NCBI RefSeq assembly: GCF_003939025.1
Contig: NZ_RQIH01000009.1
Coordinates: forward strand, 124,001 to 188,000
DNA from: Rhizobium sophoriradicis
GTDB taxonomy: Bacteria; Pseudomonadota; Alphaproteobacteria; Rhizobiales; Rhizobiaceae
Reading direction: 5' to 3'
Length of the DNA stretch: 64,000 nt
Below, piece after piece: positions 54,647-63,435 of the stretch (the stretch's first letter is position 1; each line of letters begins with the position of its first letter). A model generated the notes under the pieces. The model did no database searches, was not told the origin of the DNA, and saw only the letters and a list, made by a program, of their open reading frames with translations. A program made the position numbers and the translations under genes.

Positions 54647-55837
54647 ATGACGAATCTGCTCTCCAATGCCGATGCCCGCCGGGTCTTCCTCGCCAAGCAG
54701 GGCCTCAGCGCCCCGCCGAACCGCGCCTTGACCAAGCAGGGCCTGCTGCAGCTCATCCATGAGCTGGGTTTCGTCCAGGTGGACAGCATCCAGACGGTGG
54801 AGCGGGCGCATCACCAGATCCTGTTTTCCCGCAACCAGACCTACAGGCGCGAGCACCTGACGGCGCTGCTAGAAAAGGAACGTGCGCTGTTCGAGCACTG
54901 GACGCACGATGCCTCGATCCTGCCGAGCGCCTTCTTCGTCTATTGGAAGCACAAGTTCCGCCACCAGGAAAAGGTCTTGATCGAGCGCTGGCGCAAATGG
55001 CGCGGCGAGGGTTTCGAGGCGGCCTTCGAGGAGACCTATGAGCGTGTGCGTCGCGAGGGGGCGATGCTGGCGCGCGACGTCAAGGCCGACGGCCATGTCT
55101 CCGGCGGCTGGTGGAACTGGCATCCGAACAAGACGGCGCTCGAATATTTCTGGCACACCGGCAAGCTCGCCATCGCCGGCCGCTCGAACTTCCAGAAGAT
55201 CTATGATCTCACGGAGCGGGTCATTCCGGCGGAATTCCGCGAGCAGGAGGTCGGCCGCGAAGACTTCGTCGACTGGGCCTGCCGCAGCGCGCTCACCCGC
55301 CTCGGCTTTGCCACCCATGGCGAAATATCGGCCTTCTGGAACCTCGTCTCGCCTGAGGAAGCCAAGGCCTGGGTATCGGCCCATCGCGATGAACTGACCG
55401 AAGTGCTGATCGAGCCGGCGACGGGCGACAAGGCGCGCGCCTCCTGGGCCTTTGCCGATTTCTTCTCGACGCTCGACAGCCATCCCGACGCACCGCCCCG
55501 CATCCGCGTGCTCAGCCCCTTCGACCCGATGATCCGCGACCGCAACCGCACCGAACGCCTGTTCGGCTTCTTCTACCGCATCGAGGTTTTCGTGCCCGAG
55601 CCGAAGCGCGAATATGGCTATTACGTCTTCCCGCTGCTCGAAGGCGACCGACTGGTCGGCCGCATCGACATGAAGGCGGACCGGAAGAAATCGACGCTCG
55701 ATGTCAGGCGGCTCTGGCTGGAACCGGGCGTGAAGCCATCGGCAGGACGGCTGGAGCGGCTGGAAGCGGAGCTCGATCGGGTGGCGCGGTTTGCCGGCGT
55801 GGAGAAGGTGGTGTGGTTGGATGGGTGGAGAGGGTAA
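54647..55837 (+). CDS. YcaQ-like DNA glycosylase/winged-helix protein
   Basis: The 396-residue protein matches the HTH_42/YcaQ family: an N-terminal winged-helix region (GLLQLIHELGFVQVDSIQTV near residue 30), the AHHQILFSRNQTYRREHL segment near 60, FEHWTHDASILPS near 88, and a beta-rich C-terminal region (ILSPFDPMIRDRNRTERLFG-like text near 290, IDMKADRKKSTLDVRRLWLE near 345). In enterobacteria YcaQ unhooks interstrand DNA crosslinks. This protein is a candidate for the same repair role in the cytosol. A QxD-like motif is present (QVDS). Confidence 0.85.
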   Translation: MTNLLSNADARRVFLAKQGLSAPPNRALTKQGLLQLIHELGFVQVDSIQTVERAHHQILFSRNQTYRREHLTALLEKERALFEHWTHDASILPSAFFVYWKHKFRHQEKVLIERWRKWRGEGFEAAFEETYERVRREGAMLARDVKADGHVSGGWWNWHPNKTALEYFWHTGKLAIAGRSNFQKIYDLTERVIPAEFREQEVGREDFVDWACRSALTRLGFATHGEISAFWNLVSPEEAKAWVSAHRDELTEVLIEPATGDKARASWAFADFFSTLDSHPDAPPRIRVLSPFDPMIRDRNRTERLFGFFYRIEVFVPEPKREYGYYVFPLLEGDRLVGRIDMKADRKKSTLDVRRLWLEPGVKPSAGRLERLEAELDRVARFAGVEKVVWLDGWRG

Positions 55838-55962
55838 GTGAATTAGCCGCTGCCCGTTACAGCGCCCTCGCAAGCGCGGCCGTAATAAGTGCCGGCGGAA
55901 TGTAACGCCAGCAGCGGTGCGCCTCTGTACGCCGACCGCGAGTTTGGCAACAACGCCAACCA

Positions 55963-56062
55963 CACTCTCCGTCATCCCAGGCCTTGAGCCTGGGATCCAT
56001 GCCACGACTGCCGGTGGATGCGGCGTGGATGCTCGGCTCAAGGCCGAGCATGACGGAGAGTG
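55963..56062. repeat. Second repeat family, copy 2 (nested palindrome)
   Basis: The outer ends CACTCTCCGTCAT and ATGACGGAGAGTG are exact complements. Inner stems are CCCAGGC-CTTGA-GCCTGGG and GCTCGGC-TCAAG-GCCGAGC. It differs from copy 1 by compensatory changes in the left stem. It lies in the 342-base gap between the YcaQ-like gene and ribB. Confidence 0.85.
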
Positions 56063-56179
56063 GGGTAGGCAGGAGAAAACCCATTCACCGCAGACGTTTT
56101 TCAACGCCATCCGCTAGCGAAAACGGACAGCCGCTCACGGCCTAAACTGATCTTGATGAGGGAGTCGCGAGGCCTCCCC

Positions 56180-57283
56180 TCAGCAAATCTCCGTCTTGCT
56201 GATCTTGATCCCGAAACCTTCGAGGCCGACATAGTGACGCTCGCGGCTGGTCAGCAGCTTGATCGAGCTGACGCCGAGGTCCTTGAGGATCTGGGCGCCG
56301 AGGCCGATTTCAAGCCATTCGCTTTCGCGGCTCTGCGCTTCGGCATGGGCTTCGCGGCCCTGGTTGCGGGCCTTGCGGCCGTTGTCGTAGTGGCCGACGC
56401 CGACGGAGCCCTCGCGGAGATAAACGATGACGCCGCGCCCCTCCGCTGCGATCTTCTCCATGTAGAAATCGACCGGGCTCTTCCTGCCGAACAGGTCTTC
56501 CGCCACATTTTCCGGATGCAGGCGCACTGGGATATCGATGCCGTCGCGGATGTCGCCGAAGACGACGGCGAGATGCTGCATCGGGTCCCAGGGCAGGGCA
56601 TAGGTATGGGCCCTGGCCTTGCCGAAGGCCGTGTCGATGTCGAAGCTCGCGCCATGCTCGACCAACGTTTCCTTGCGCTGGCGATAGGCGATGAGATCGG
56701 CGACAGAGACGAGCTTCAGCCCGTGCTTTTCGGCGAAATCGACCACCTGCGGCCCGCGCGTGACGGTGCCGTCATCGTTGACGAGTTCGGAGATGACGCC
56801 GATCGGCGGCAGGCCGGCGAGCCGGCAGAGGTCGACGGCGGCTTCCGTATGGCCGGAGCGCATCAGCACCCCGCCTTCGCGTGAAACCAGTGGGAAGATG
56901 TGGCCGGGACGGACGAAATCGGCGGCCCCGACATTCGGGTTGGCGAGGTTGCGCACCGTCAGCGTCCGGTCGTCGGCGGAAATGCCGGTCGTCGTACCGT
57001 GCTTGAAATCGACCGAGACGGTGAAGGCGGTCGTGTGGGCCGAATCGTTTTCCGCCACCATGGCGTTGAGGTTGAGGCGTTTGGCCTCTTCCTTCGGCAT
57101 CGGCGCGCAGACGATGCCGGAGGTGTGGCGGACGATGAAGGCCATCTTTTCCGGCGTGGTGTGCACGGCGGCGACGATCAGATCGCCCTCGTTCTCGCGG
57201 TCATCGTCGTCCATGACGACGACGATTTCGCCGGCCTCGAAGGCCCTGATGGCGTCGACGACGCGTTTCTGATCGTAAGACAT
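56180..57283 (-). CDS. ribB: 3,4-dihydroxy-2-butanone-4-phosphate synthase with degenerate RibA-like domain
   Basis: The N-terminal 205 or so residues are a full RibB domain: DDDDRENEGDLIVAA near residue 24, TSGIVCAPM near 54, HTTAFTVSVDFKHGTTTGIS near 83, and SGHTEAAVDLCRLAG near 142. This makes the four-carbon unit of riboflavin from ribulose 5-phosphate. The C-terminal 160 residues resemble GTP cyclohydrolase II (ASFDIDTAFGKARAHTY, then AEGRGVIVYLREG), but I do not see its three zinc cysteines, so that half is probably inactive. aroC ends nine bases upstream. Confidence 0.92.
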   Translation of the reverse strand: MSYDQKRVVDAIRAFEAGEIVVVMDDDDRENEGDLIVAAVHTTPEKMAFIVRHTSGIVCAPMPKEEAKRLNLNAMVAENDSAHTTAFTVSVDFKHGTTTGISADDRTLTVRNLANPNVGAADFVRPGHIFPLVSREGGVLMRSGHTEAAVDLCRLAGLPPIGVISELVNDDGTVTRGPQVVDFAEKHGLKLVSVADLIAYRQRKETLVEHGASFDIDTAFGKARAHTYALPWDPMQHLAVVFGDIRDGIDIPVRLHPENVAEDLFGRKSPVDFYMEKIAAEGRGVIVYLREGSVGVGHYDNGRKARNQGREAHAEAQSRESEWLEIGLGAQILKDLGVSSIKLLTSRERHYVGLEGFGIKISKTEIC

Positions 57284-57291
57284 GGACGCTC

Positions 57292-58389
57292 CTATTTCAG
57301 ACGGCCGGTCTGGCCGCGGTCGCGAAGATAATGATCGGCGATGGCGCAGGCGACCATCGCCTCGCCGATCGGCACGGCGCGAATGCCGACGCAGGGGTCG
57401 TGCCGGCCCTTGGTGCGGACATCGACATTCTTGCCGTCGGCGTCGATCGACTGGCGTTCGGTCAGGATCGAGGAAGTCGGCTTGACGGCGAACCGCGCCA
57501 CGACAGGCTGCCCGGTCGATATCCCGCCAAGAATACCGCCGGCATTGTTGGAAAGGAAGATCGGCGTACCGTCATTGCCCATGCGCATCTCGTCGGCATT
57601 ATCTTCGCCCGAGGTCTCGGCAGCGGCAAAACCATTGCCGATCTCCACGCCCTTGACGGCATTGATCGACATCAGCAGCGAGGCGATGTCCTGGTCGAGC
57701 TTGGCATAGATCGGCGCGCCGAGGCCGGCCGGCACACCCTCGGCGATCACTTCGATGACGGCGCCGATCGACGAGCCGGCCTTGCGAATGCCATCGAGAT
57801 ATTCCTCCCAAACCGGCACGATCGCCGCATCGGGGGAGAAGAACGGGTTCTGACCGACCTGGTCCCAATCCCAGTTGCGGCGGTCGATCTTGTGTTTGCC
57901 GATCTGCACCAAGGCGCCGCGCACGGTCACACTGGGCACGACGAGCCGGGCAATGCCGCCGGCGGCAACACGCGCGGCGGTTTCGCGAGCCGAGGAACGG
58001 CCGCCGCCGCGATAATCGCGAATGCCGTATTTGAGGTCATAGGTAAAGTCGGCATGGCCGGGGCGGTATTGCCGGGCGATCTCGCCATAATCCTTAGAGC
58101 GCTGGTCGGTGTTTTCGATCAGCATCGAAATCGGCGTGCCTGTCGTCGTCATCGTCTCGCCGTCGGCATCGAGCATGACGCCTGAGAGCACCTTCACCAG
58201 ATCGTCCTCACGGCGCTGCGTGACGAAGCGGGATTGGCCCGGCTTGCGCTTGTCGAGCCAGACCTGGAGATCGGCGAGCTTGAAGCGCAGCCCCGGAGGG
58301 CAGCCGTCGACGACGCAGCCGAGCGCCGGACCATGGCTTTCGCCCCAGGTGGTTACGCGGAAGAGGTGACCGAATGTATTGTGCGACAT
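57292..58389 (-). CDS. aroC: Chorismate synthase
   Basis: The ATG at 58389 ([20 protein letters not shown]) is the family start; a longer frame to 58455 is not conserved. The 365-residue protein has [18 protein letters not shown] at the N-terminus, [17 protein letters not shown] near 130, and [20 protein letters not shown] near 240. The C-terminal stretch has [19 protein letters not shown]. It makes chorismate from EPSP with reduced FMN in the shikimate pathway. The ribB start lies eight bases downstream, linking a flavin-dependent enzyme and a flavin biosynthesis gene. Confidence 0.97.
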   Translation of the reverse strand: MSHNTFGHLFRVTTWGESHGPALGCVVDGCPPGLRFKLADLQVWLDKRKPGQSRFVTQRREDDLVKVLSGVMLDADGETMTTTGTPISMLIENTDQRSKDYGEIARQYRPGHADFTYDLKYGIRDYRGGGRSSARETAARVAAGGIARLVVPSVTVRGALVQIGKHKIDRRNWDWDQVGQNPFFSPDAAIVPVWEEYLDGIRKAGSSIGAVIEVIAEGVPAGLGAPIYAKLDQDIASLLMSINAVKGVEIGNGFAAAETSGEDNADEMRMGNDGTPIFLSNNAGGILGGISTGQPVVARFAVKPTSSILTERQSIDADGKNVDVRTKGRHDPCVGIRAVPIGEAMVACAIADHYLRDRGQTGRLK

Positions 58390-58742
58390 GTGTTCCCACG
58401 TGGCGCCAGCGCCGGTCGCCGCCGGCCGCGCCATTGCTTGAAAAAGGCGCGTCACTCATAGGCCAAAAAGCCGCCCGGTCAAAAGCCTTTCTTTGCGTCA
58501 AACCGGCCGCTGCCGAAATGCTGTTCCCGGACTTTGCGATGGATGGCCGGCTCCAAGCCGGCCACGTGGCGCGGGACGCAGCGGCCGCGAGGCAGACCTG
58601 GGTTAACGCGGCATCTTGATTATATTTAAAATCCTATTCATCAATGAGGCGTGAAAAGCCATTCTTACGGGCAATTTTCGCCATATTCAGGAGCTTATCT
58701 GTGGCCAGTCTTCTCGTGCAGCGTTTCAAAAGGATTGTTGCC
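58390..58742. other. Divergent region between aroC and DUF1344 genes
   Basis: No gene or strong palindrome is seen. An AT-rich stretch (58616-58645) in otherwise GC-rich DNA is a plausible promoter zone for the DUF1344 gene, but no confident -35/-10 pair was chosen. Confidence 0.45.
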
Positions 58743-59003
58743 ATGCGTTTCGTCGTCGCCACGCTTTTGGCCACAGCAAGTTTCCTGTCGCCGATGAGCG
58801 GCTTTGCCGAGAGCGCCGACGTCGAGGCGACGATCAAGAAGGTCGACACGGCCAATCTGGTGCTGACGCTCGACGACGGCAAGACCTATCAGGCGCCTGA
58901 GGAATTCAACTTCGACGGCCTCGAAGCCGGCGTCAAAGTGATCGTCTTCTATACCGAAGTCGACGGCAAGCGCGTCATCAACGATCTCGACATCGTCAAG
59001 TAA
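58743..59003 (+). CDS. DUF1344 small secreted protein
   Basis: The ATG at 58743 has AAAGGA upstream and gives a signal peptide (MRFVVATLLATASFLSPMSG FA) cleaved near residue 22. The mature 64 or so residues are a small beta-rich domain (ADVEATIKKVDTANLVLTLD, then DGKTYQAPEEFNFDGLEAGV and VIVFYTEVDGKRVINDLD). This matches DUF1344. It is periplasmic and of unknown function. A longer frame from 58644 is disregarded because the signal peptide starts at 58743. Confidence 0.87.
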   Translation: MRFVVATLLATASFLSPMSGFAESADVEATIKKVDTANLVLTLDDGKTYQAPEEFNFDGLEAGVKVIVFYTEVDGKRVINDLDIVK

Positions 59004-59044
59004 GAGGTTTCTGGCGAATGATCCGGCGAGGTTCGCGCCGATCG

Positions 59045-59180
59045 CGGCCCCTCACCCTTACCCTCTTCCCGTAAACGGGGCGAGGGGACGTGCCCTGCGA
59101 GGTCGAGGGGAGCGAGAGAGTGCGGCATGTCCCTTCGCCCCGCGCGCGGGGAGAAGGTGGCGGCAGCCGGATGAGGGGCA
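59045..59180. repeat. RIME-like repeat, copy H
   Basis: It runs from CGGCCCCTCACCCTTACCCT to GGCAGCCGGATGAGGGGCAC, with CCCGTAAACGGG and CCCCGCGCGCGGGG hairpins. Orientation matches copies D and E. It lies between the convergent DUF1344 and histidine phosphatase genes. Confidence 0.85.
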
Positions 59181-59259
59181 CATATCGGCGATCTCTTGGG
59201 CCTAACAACTTGCTCGTAACGCAAGCCGACCTACTGAGCGAAAGCTGGCTGGTGACGAC

Positions 59260-59856
59260 CTACAGCCAGACGATCGTCCGGTCATTCGTGTCGATCCTGA
59301 CGATCTGGTCCTGCGGGATGCCGCCTTCGGCAGCGCTGCTTTTCGGCAGGTCGGCAACCATCTGGAAAAGCGTGCGGATGACGCCGCCATGGGTAACGCA
59401 GACGGTTGGGCGATCGACGGAGCGCAGCCATGCGCCGGTGCGCCAGGAGAGAATCTCATAGCTTTCCGCATCGTCGCCGGGCGGGATGAAATCCCATTTC
59501 GAGGCATTGCGTTCGGCCACCCGCTCGGCCTGCGTCGCCTTCAGCTCCTTGAGCGTCGAACCCTCCCAATCGCCGAAGGAAATCTCCACCAGCCGCGGAT
59601 CGGTGCGATAGGCAAGCGGCGGCAGGCCCATGGCGGCGCGCATGATCTCCATGGTCGCGCGCGTGCGCCCAAGCGGGCTGGCGACGAAATCGAATTCGCC
59701 GACCGTATCGCCGAGAATCTCCGCCAGAGCAATGCCGTTCCGCCGGGCCTGTTCCAGGCCGATGGCGTTCATCGGAATGTCCTTCTGGCCCTGCAGGCGG
59801 CGCTCGGCATTCCAGTCCGTCTGACCGTGTCTGATCACATAGATAAGCACGGTCAA
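59260..59856 (-). CDS. Histidine phosphatase family protein
   Basis: The 198-residue protein begins MTVLIYVIRHGQTDWNAERRLQG-type text with the catalytic RHG at residues 9-11. The acid DPRLVEISFGDWEG is near 85 and the second histidine is in VCVTHGGVIRTLFQM near 155. It belongs to the phosphoglycerate mutase-like phosphatases, substrate unknown. It lies 14 bases after fabI on the same strand and is probably cotranscribed. It is distinct from the phosphatase at 12818. Confidence 0.92.
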   Translation of the reverse strand: MTVLIYVIRHGQTDWNAERRLQGQKDIPMNAIGLEQARRNGIALAEILGDTVGEFDFVASPLGRTRATMEIMRAAMGLPPLAYRTDPRLVEISFGDWEGSTLKELKATQAERVAERNASKWDFIPPGDDAESYEILSWRTGAWLRSVDRPTVCVTHGGVIRTLFQMVADLPKSSAAEGGIPQDQIVRIDTNDRTIVWL

Positions 59857-59870
59857 GACTCCGGCGGCAT

Positions 59871-60689
59871 TTAGTCCTTGACGACCGAAATATCCGGCGC
59901 GTCGACCGCCTTCATGCCGATGACATGATAGCCGCTGTCGGCATGGTGCACTTCACCGGTGACCGAGCGCGACAGGTCGGACAGCAGATAGAGGCCGACA
60001 TCGCCGACTTCTTCGATGGTGACGGTGCGCCGCAGCGGGGCGTTATATTCGTTCCACTTCAGAATGTAGCGGAAATCGCCGATGCCGGAGGCGGCAAGTG
60101 TCTTGATTGGTCCGGCCGAAACGGCGTTGACGCGGATGTTCTGCGGCCCGAGGTCGACGGCGAGATATTTGACGCTGGCTTCGAGCGCGGCCTTGGCGAC
60201 ACCCATGACGTTATAGTTCGGCATCACCTTCTCGGCGCCGTAATAGGTCAGCGTCAGCATCGAGCCGCCTTCCGTCATCAGCTTCTCGGCGCGGCGTGCG
60301 ACCGAGGTGAAGGAATAGACGGAGATCTGCATCGTCTTGTTGAAATTGTCGGGCGAGGTGTCGATGTAGCGGCCGGTCAACTCGTCCTTGTCGGAAAAGC
60401 CGATCGCATGCACGAGGAAATCGATCTTGCCCCAGAGCTTTTCGACATTCTCGAAGACCGCGTCGATGGTGGCTTCATCGGCGACGTCGCAGTGGCCGAC
60501 GAGCGCCGCTTCGATTTCGGCGGCGAGCGGCTCGACACGCTTCTTCAGCGCATCGCCCTGATAGGTGAGCGCAACTTCTCCGCCCTGCGCATGAATGGCC
60601 TTGGCAATACCCCACGCAATCGAACGATTGTTGGCGACACCCATGATGACGCCGCGTTTGCCTGCCATGAGGCCGGATGCTTGAGCCAT
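59871..60689 (-). CDS. fabI: Enoyl-[acyl-carrier-protein] reductase (NADH)
   Basis: The ATG at 60689 (MAQASGLMAGKRGVIMGVAN) has AGGGAG upstream. The 272-residue protein is FabI-type: GVANNRSIAWGIAKAIHAQG for NADH binding near residue 17, LVHAIGFSDKDELTGRYIDT near 93, and the catalytic Y-x6-K in YNVMGVAK within a YGAEKVMPNYN context near 158. It performs the last reduction of fatty-acid elongation and is the triclosan target in bacteria. A histidine phosphatase gene follows and a DnaJ-like gene lies upstream. Confidence 0.95.
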   Translation of the reverse strand: MAQASGLMAGKRGVIMGVANNRSIAWGIAKAIHAQGGEVALTYQGDALKKRVEPLAAEIEAALVGHCDVADEATIDAVFENVEKLWGKIDFLVHAIGFSDKDELTGRYIDTSPDNFNKTMQISVYSFTSVARRAEKLMTEGGSMLTLTYYGAEKVMPNYNVMGVAKAALEASVKYLAVDLGPQNIRVNAVSAGPIKTLAASGIGDFRYILKWNEYNAPLRRTVTIEEVGDVGLYLLSDLSRSVTGEVHHADSGYHVIGMKAVDAPDISVVKD

Positions 60690-60810
60690 ATTTCGCTCCC
60701 TAGGATTCTGATCGATCCTGCCTATGGCATAGGCCGTTAATCGGTTCAAGCTTGGCCTGGATCATCAACTGTTAGGGATCGTAACAAAGGGTGCGAAAGT
60801 CATAAAAATT

Positions 60811-62004
60811 TCATAGAAACAGACCTTCGCGCATGCTGCGCATGAGATCGGTGATCTTGTCGTCTGGTTTTTCCCACAGGATAATGCGCAATTCGACGAC
60901 GAGATCGCCTCTGCTGCCGTCTTCCCGCGGCAATCCCTGAGCAGGAATCCGGATCGTCTTGTCCGAGCCCGACCAGGCGGGAACGGTGATATCAAGCGGC
61001 CCAGCCGGCCCGTCGATGCGCGCTTCGGTGCCGAGCACGGCATTTTCGATGCTGAGCGGCAGCACGGCGTGCAGGTCGAAACCGTCGACGGTGAAGCGCG
61101 GATCGGCGGCGATGCGGATATTGACGACGGCGTCGCCGCGCTGCATGCCCGGCAGCTTGAAGCCCTGTCCCTTGAGCCGGATCTCGTGACCATCCGTCGT
61201 GCCCGCAGGCAATGCGAAGCCGATCTCGCGGCCCTCGGGCAGCGATGCGGTGATCCAGCCGCTCTTCAGCACATCGTCGATCGTCACCGTCGCCGTCGTC
61301 ACCTCGTCGGGCGCTTTTTCGAGGCCGGTATCCTTGGCGCCGGTGAAACGGCGCACCAGCGATGTCAGTATACTGAGCGGCAGCGGCAGGTTGGCGCCGG
61401 CATTATTGGCCGCCTCGCCGGCTTCCTCCTCGGCTTCGGCGGCGTCGCCCTCGGCGCGCTTGCCCGCTTCGGCCTGTGTCTGGCCCTGCGTCTGCTGATT
61501 GTGAGTCTGCTGATACTGGGTTTGCTGATTCTGGGCATGGTGGGCGCGACCCTGCGCCTGGCCGCCCGCCGCAGCGCGGGCCTGCGCGCCGAAAATGCGT
61601 TCCACCATCTCTTCGGCGCCTTCGCCGGCGGCCGCCTGCTGCCTGGAGCCTTCGGCCGCGGTCTTCTGGGCAGCCCGGGCAAGCTCTTCCATCACCCGCT
61701 CGGCATTGGCCTGCGCCGCCCTGGCGCGGGCCGCGGCCTCACGTGCGGCCTGGCGCTGCTGCATGATCGTCTGTTCTTGCTTCTTGGCTTCCGCCATGCG
61801 CACGGCATTGTCGAACAGGCTGCGTTTGCGCGGATCCCTCAGCGTTTCATAGGCGCGGCCGATTTCGGCGAACCGGGCGGTCGCCGTCGGATCATCCTGG
61901 TTGTGATCGGGATGGGCAGCCTTGGCCATGTTGCGCCAGGCCGCCTTGATCTCGTCCGCCGCCGCGTCGCGCTTGACGCCCAGAATTTTATAAGGATCGC
62001 GCAT
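60811..62004 (-). CDS. DnaJ/CbpA-like co-chaperone with Gln-rich linker
   Basis: The ATG at 62004 (MRDPYKILGVKRDAAADEIK) opens a J domain with HPD (AAHPDHNQDD) near residue 33. An unusually long Ala/Gln-rich linker occupies about residues 80-200 (including HAQNQQTQYQQTHNQQTQGQ). The C-terminal DnaJ peptide-binding domain follows (ATVTIDDVLKSGWITASLPE near 230, LKGQGFKLPGMQRGDAVVNI near 290), with no zinc-finger cysteines, so it is of the CbpA class. The 397-residue protein should stimulate DnaK in the cytosol. A start at 62052 is less likely. Confidence 0.9.
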   Translation of the reverse strand: MRDPYKILGVKRDAAADEIKAAWRNMAKAAHPDHNQDDPTATARFAEIGRAYETLRDPRKRSLFDNAVRMAEAKKQEQTIMQQRQAAREAAARARAAQANAERVMEELARAAQKTAAEGSRQQAAAGEGAEEMVERIFGAQARAAAGGQAQGRAHHAQNQQTQYQQTHNQQTQGQTQAEAGKRAEGDAAEAEEEAGEAANNAGANLPLPLSILTSLVRRFTGAKDTGLEKAPDEVTTATVTIDDVLKSGWITASLPEGREIGFALPAGTTDGHEIRLKGQGFKLPGMQRGDAVVNIRIAADPRFTVDGFDLHAVLPLSIENAVLGTEARIDGPAGPLDITVPAWSGSDKTIRIPAQGLPREDGSRGDLVVELRIILWEKPDDKITDLMRSMREGLFL

Positions 62005-62285
62005 GTCAAAACCGCCGGTGTTGCGATGCGGGCGCCTGTCCTTGCCCGGCATTCCCGCCCAATATCAAAGTCCAATATCAACGCTGTGAGGCGCCACCGG
62101 CCGCAAAGGCATGCAGGGCACTCTCAACGCCGATCGTGCGGCCGAGTTGCTAATCACTTCTTATTTCTGTGGAAGGATTGGGAGTGTTTTGCCGGAAATG
62201 GTTAGCTCTTTGCTAAGCATTCGGCGGAAAGCCGGCGGCCGTTAACCTGTCGGCGCGCCAGATTAGCGTCAGCTTTCCCGCCGGA
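62005..62285. other. Gap between DnaJ-like and lipoprotein genes
   Basis: No gene is visible. Both flanking genes point left, so this is the upstream region of the DnaJ-like gene and the downstream region of the lipoprotein gene. No palindrome above background was noticed. Confidence 0.5.
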
Positions 62286-62744
62286 TCAACTTTCCGGCTG
62301 GAAGCTCAGGAGTTGCCAGTTGCCGCCGCCGACGAGGCAGGTCTTGCCGTAGAATTTGGCGATGCCGACATAAGAATGCCGGGTGGTGCGGAACTGCCGG
62401 CAGACCTGGCCCGCCTCATTGTTTTCGACGATCGTATCGATGACGCCGGCGCTGCCGGTCGATGCATTCGCCCAGGGAAGCGGCTGGCCTTCGAGCCTGT
62501 TCACATCGGCCGAAGTCACGGCGTTGCGCACCGTCATCTCGTCCGAGAGCGTGTCGGTGCTCGGCGGCGTCTGCGGCACCGTGCCTGTTGCCACCGACCG
62601 ATCGACCTTGGCTTCGCTCAAGAAATCCATGCCGCCGCCAACGCAACCGGAAAGCGACAGCATTGCGACGCCGAGGATCAGGACGGCGCTGCTGCGTTGC
62701 CGCAGACCCTTTGTATGGCGATATGACTTTGCTATGACTTCCAC
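62286..62744 (-). CDS. Lipoprotein of the RT0821/Lpp0805 surface protein type
   Basis: A GTG at 62744, with AGGA six bases upstream, gives a signal sequence ending in the lipobox LSGC. The 152-residue protein is therefore predicted to be a lipoprotein. The mature part includes TVRNAVTSADVNRLEGQPLP and a C-terminal block with two cysteines (GQVCRQFRTTRHSYVGIAKF and GKTCLVGGGNWQL). The pattern fits the 17 kDa surface antigen-like RT0821/Lpp0805 family. It is likely anchored in the outer membrane; the function is unknown. Confidence 0.8.
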   Translation of the reverse strand: MEVIAKSYRHTKGLRQRSSAVLILGVAMLSLSGCVGGGMDFLSEAKVDRSVATGTVPQTPPSTDTLSDEMTVRNAVTSADVNRLEGQPLPWANASTGSAGVIDTIVENNEAGQVCRQFRTTRHSYVGIAKFYGKTCLVGGGNWQLLSFQPES

Positions 62745-62809
62745 CCTGCATCCTGTCCAGTTATGAAAAGCTGGGCGAGTTTTGAACAATCCGGGGCATT
62801 TGAACCAAT

Positions 62810-63430
62810 ATGTCGGCAAACGAGTTAACAACCGGTGACTTTACCGAAAGTGGCGAGCCCTTCAAGCTCTTTGCCGAATGGCTGAAGGAGGCGGAGGCCT
62901 CGGAGCCGAACGATCCGAATGCCGTGGCGCTGGCGACGGTAGACGAGGATGGTCTTCCCAATGTCCGCATGGTTCTCCTGAAGGGATTCGATGATGACGG
63001 TTTCGTCTTCTACACCAATTTCGAGAGCCGGAAAGGTCACGAAATCTTGGGTCAGAGGAAAGCCGCCATGTGTTTCCACTGGAAAAGCCTGCGCCGGCAG
63101 GTCAGGCTGCGCGGCCCGGTCGAGATCGTCAGCGACGCCGAGGCCGACGCCTATTTCCAAACACGGGCGCGCGGCAGCCGCATCGGCGCCTGGGCTTCCA
63201 AACAATCCCGCCCGCTCGAAAGCCGATTCGCGCTCGAGAAGGCGGTGGCCGAATATACCGCCCGCTATGCCATCGGCGATATTCCGCGGCCCTCCCACTG
63301 GTCGGGCTTCCGCATTCGGCCGACCTCGATCGAATTCTGGAAGGATCAGGCATTCCGCCTGCACGACCGCATCGAATTCCGCCGACCCACGCCGGTCGGG
63401 GCATGGGAAAAGGTGCGGATGTATCCGTGA
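62810..63430 (+). CDS. pdxH: Pyridoxamine 5'-phosphate oxidase
   Basis: The 206-residue protein matches Pdx[21 protein letters not shown] near residue 35, [20 protein letters not shown] near 54, and [17 protein letters not shown] near 92. The C-terminal region is [20 protein letters not shown], then [10 protein letters not shown]. It oxidises pyridoxine or pyridoxamine 5'-phosphate to pyridoxal 5'-phosphate with FMN. It is divergent from the lipoprotein gene and its stop is five bases from that of the deacetylase gene. Confidence 0.96.
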   Translation: MSANELTTGDFTESGEPFKLFAEWLKEAEASEPNDPNAVALATVDEDGLPNVRMVLLKGFDDDGFVFYTNFESRKGHEILGQRKAAMCFHWKSLRRQVRLRGPVEIVSDAEADAYFQTRARGSRIGAWASKQSRPLESRFALEKAVAEYTARYAIGDIPRPSHWSGFRIRPTSIEFWKDQAFRLHDRIEFRRPTPVGAWEKVRMYP

Positions 63431-63435
63431 TCGGT

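Noticed and set aside
56900..58742. FMN riboswitch for ribB
   Set aside because: ribB follows aroC by eight bases with no room for a leader, and no conserved RFN-like structure was seen before aroC.
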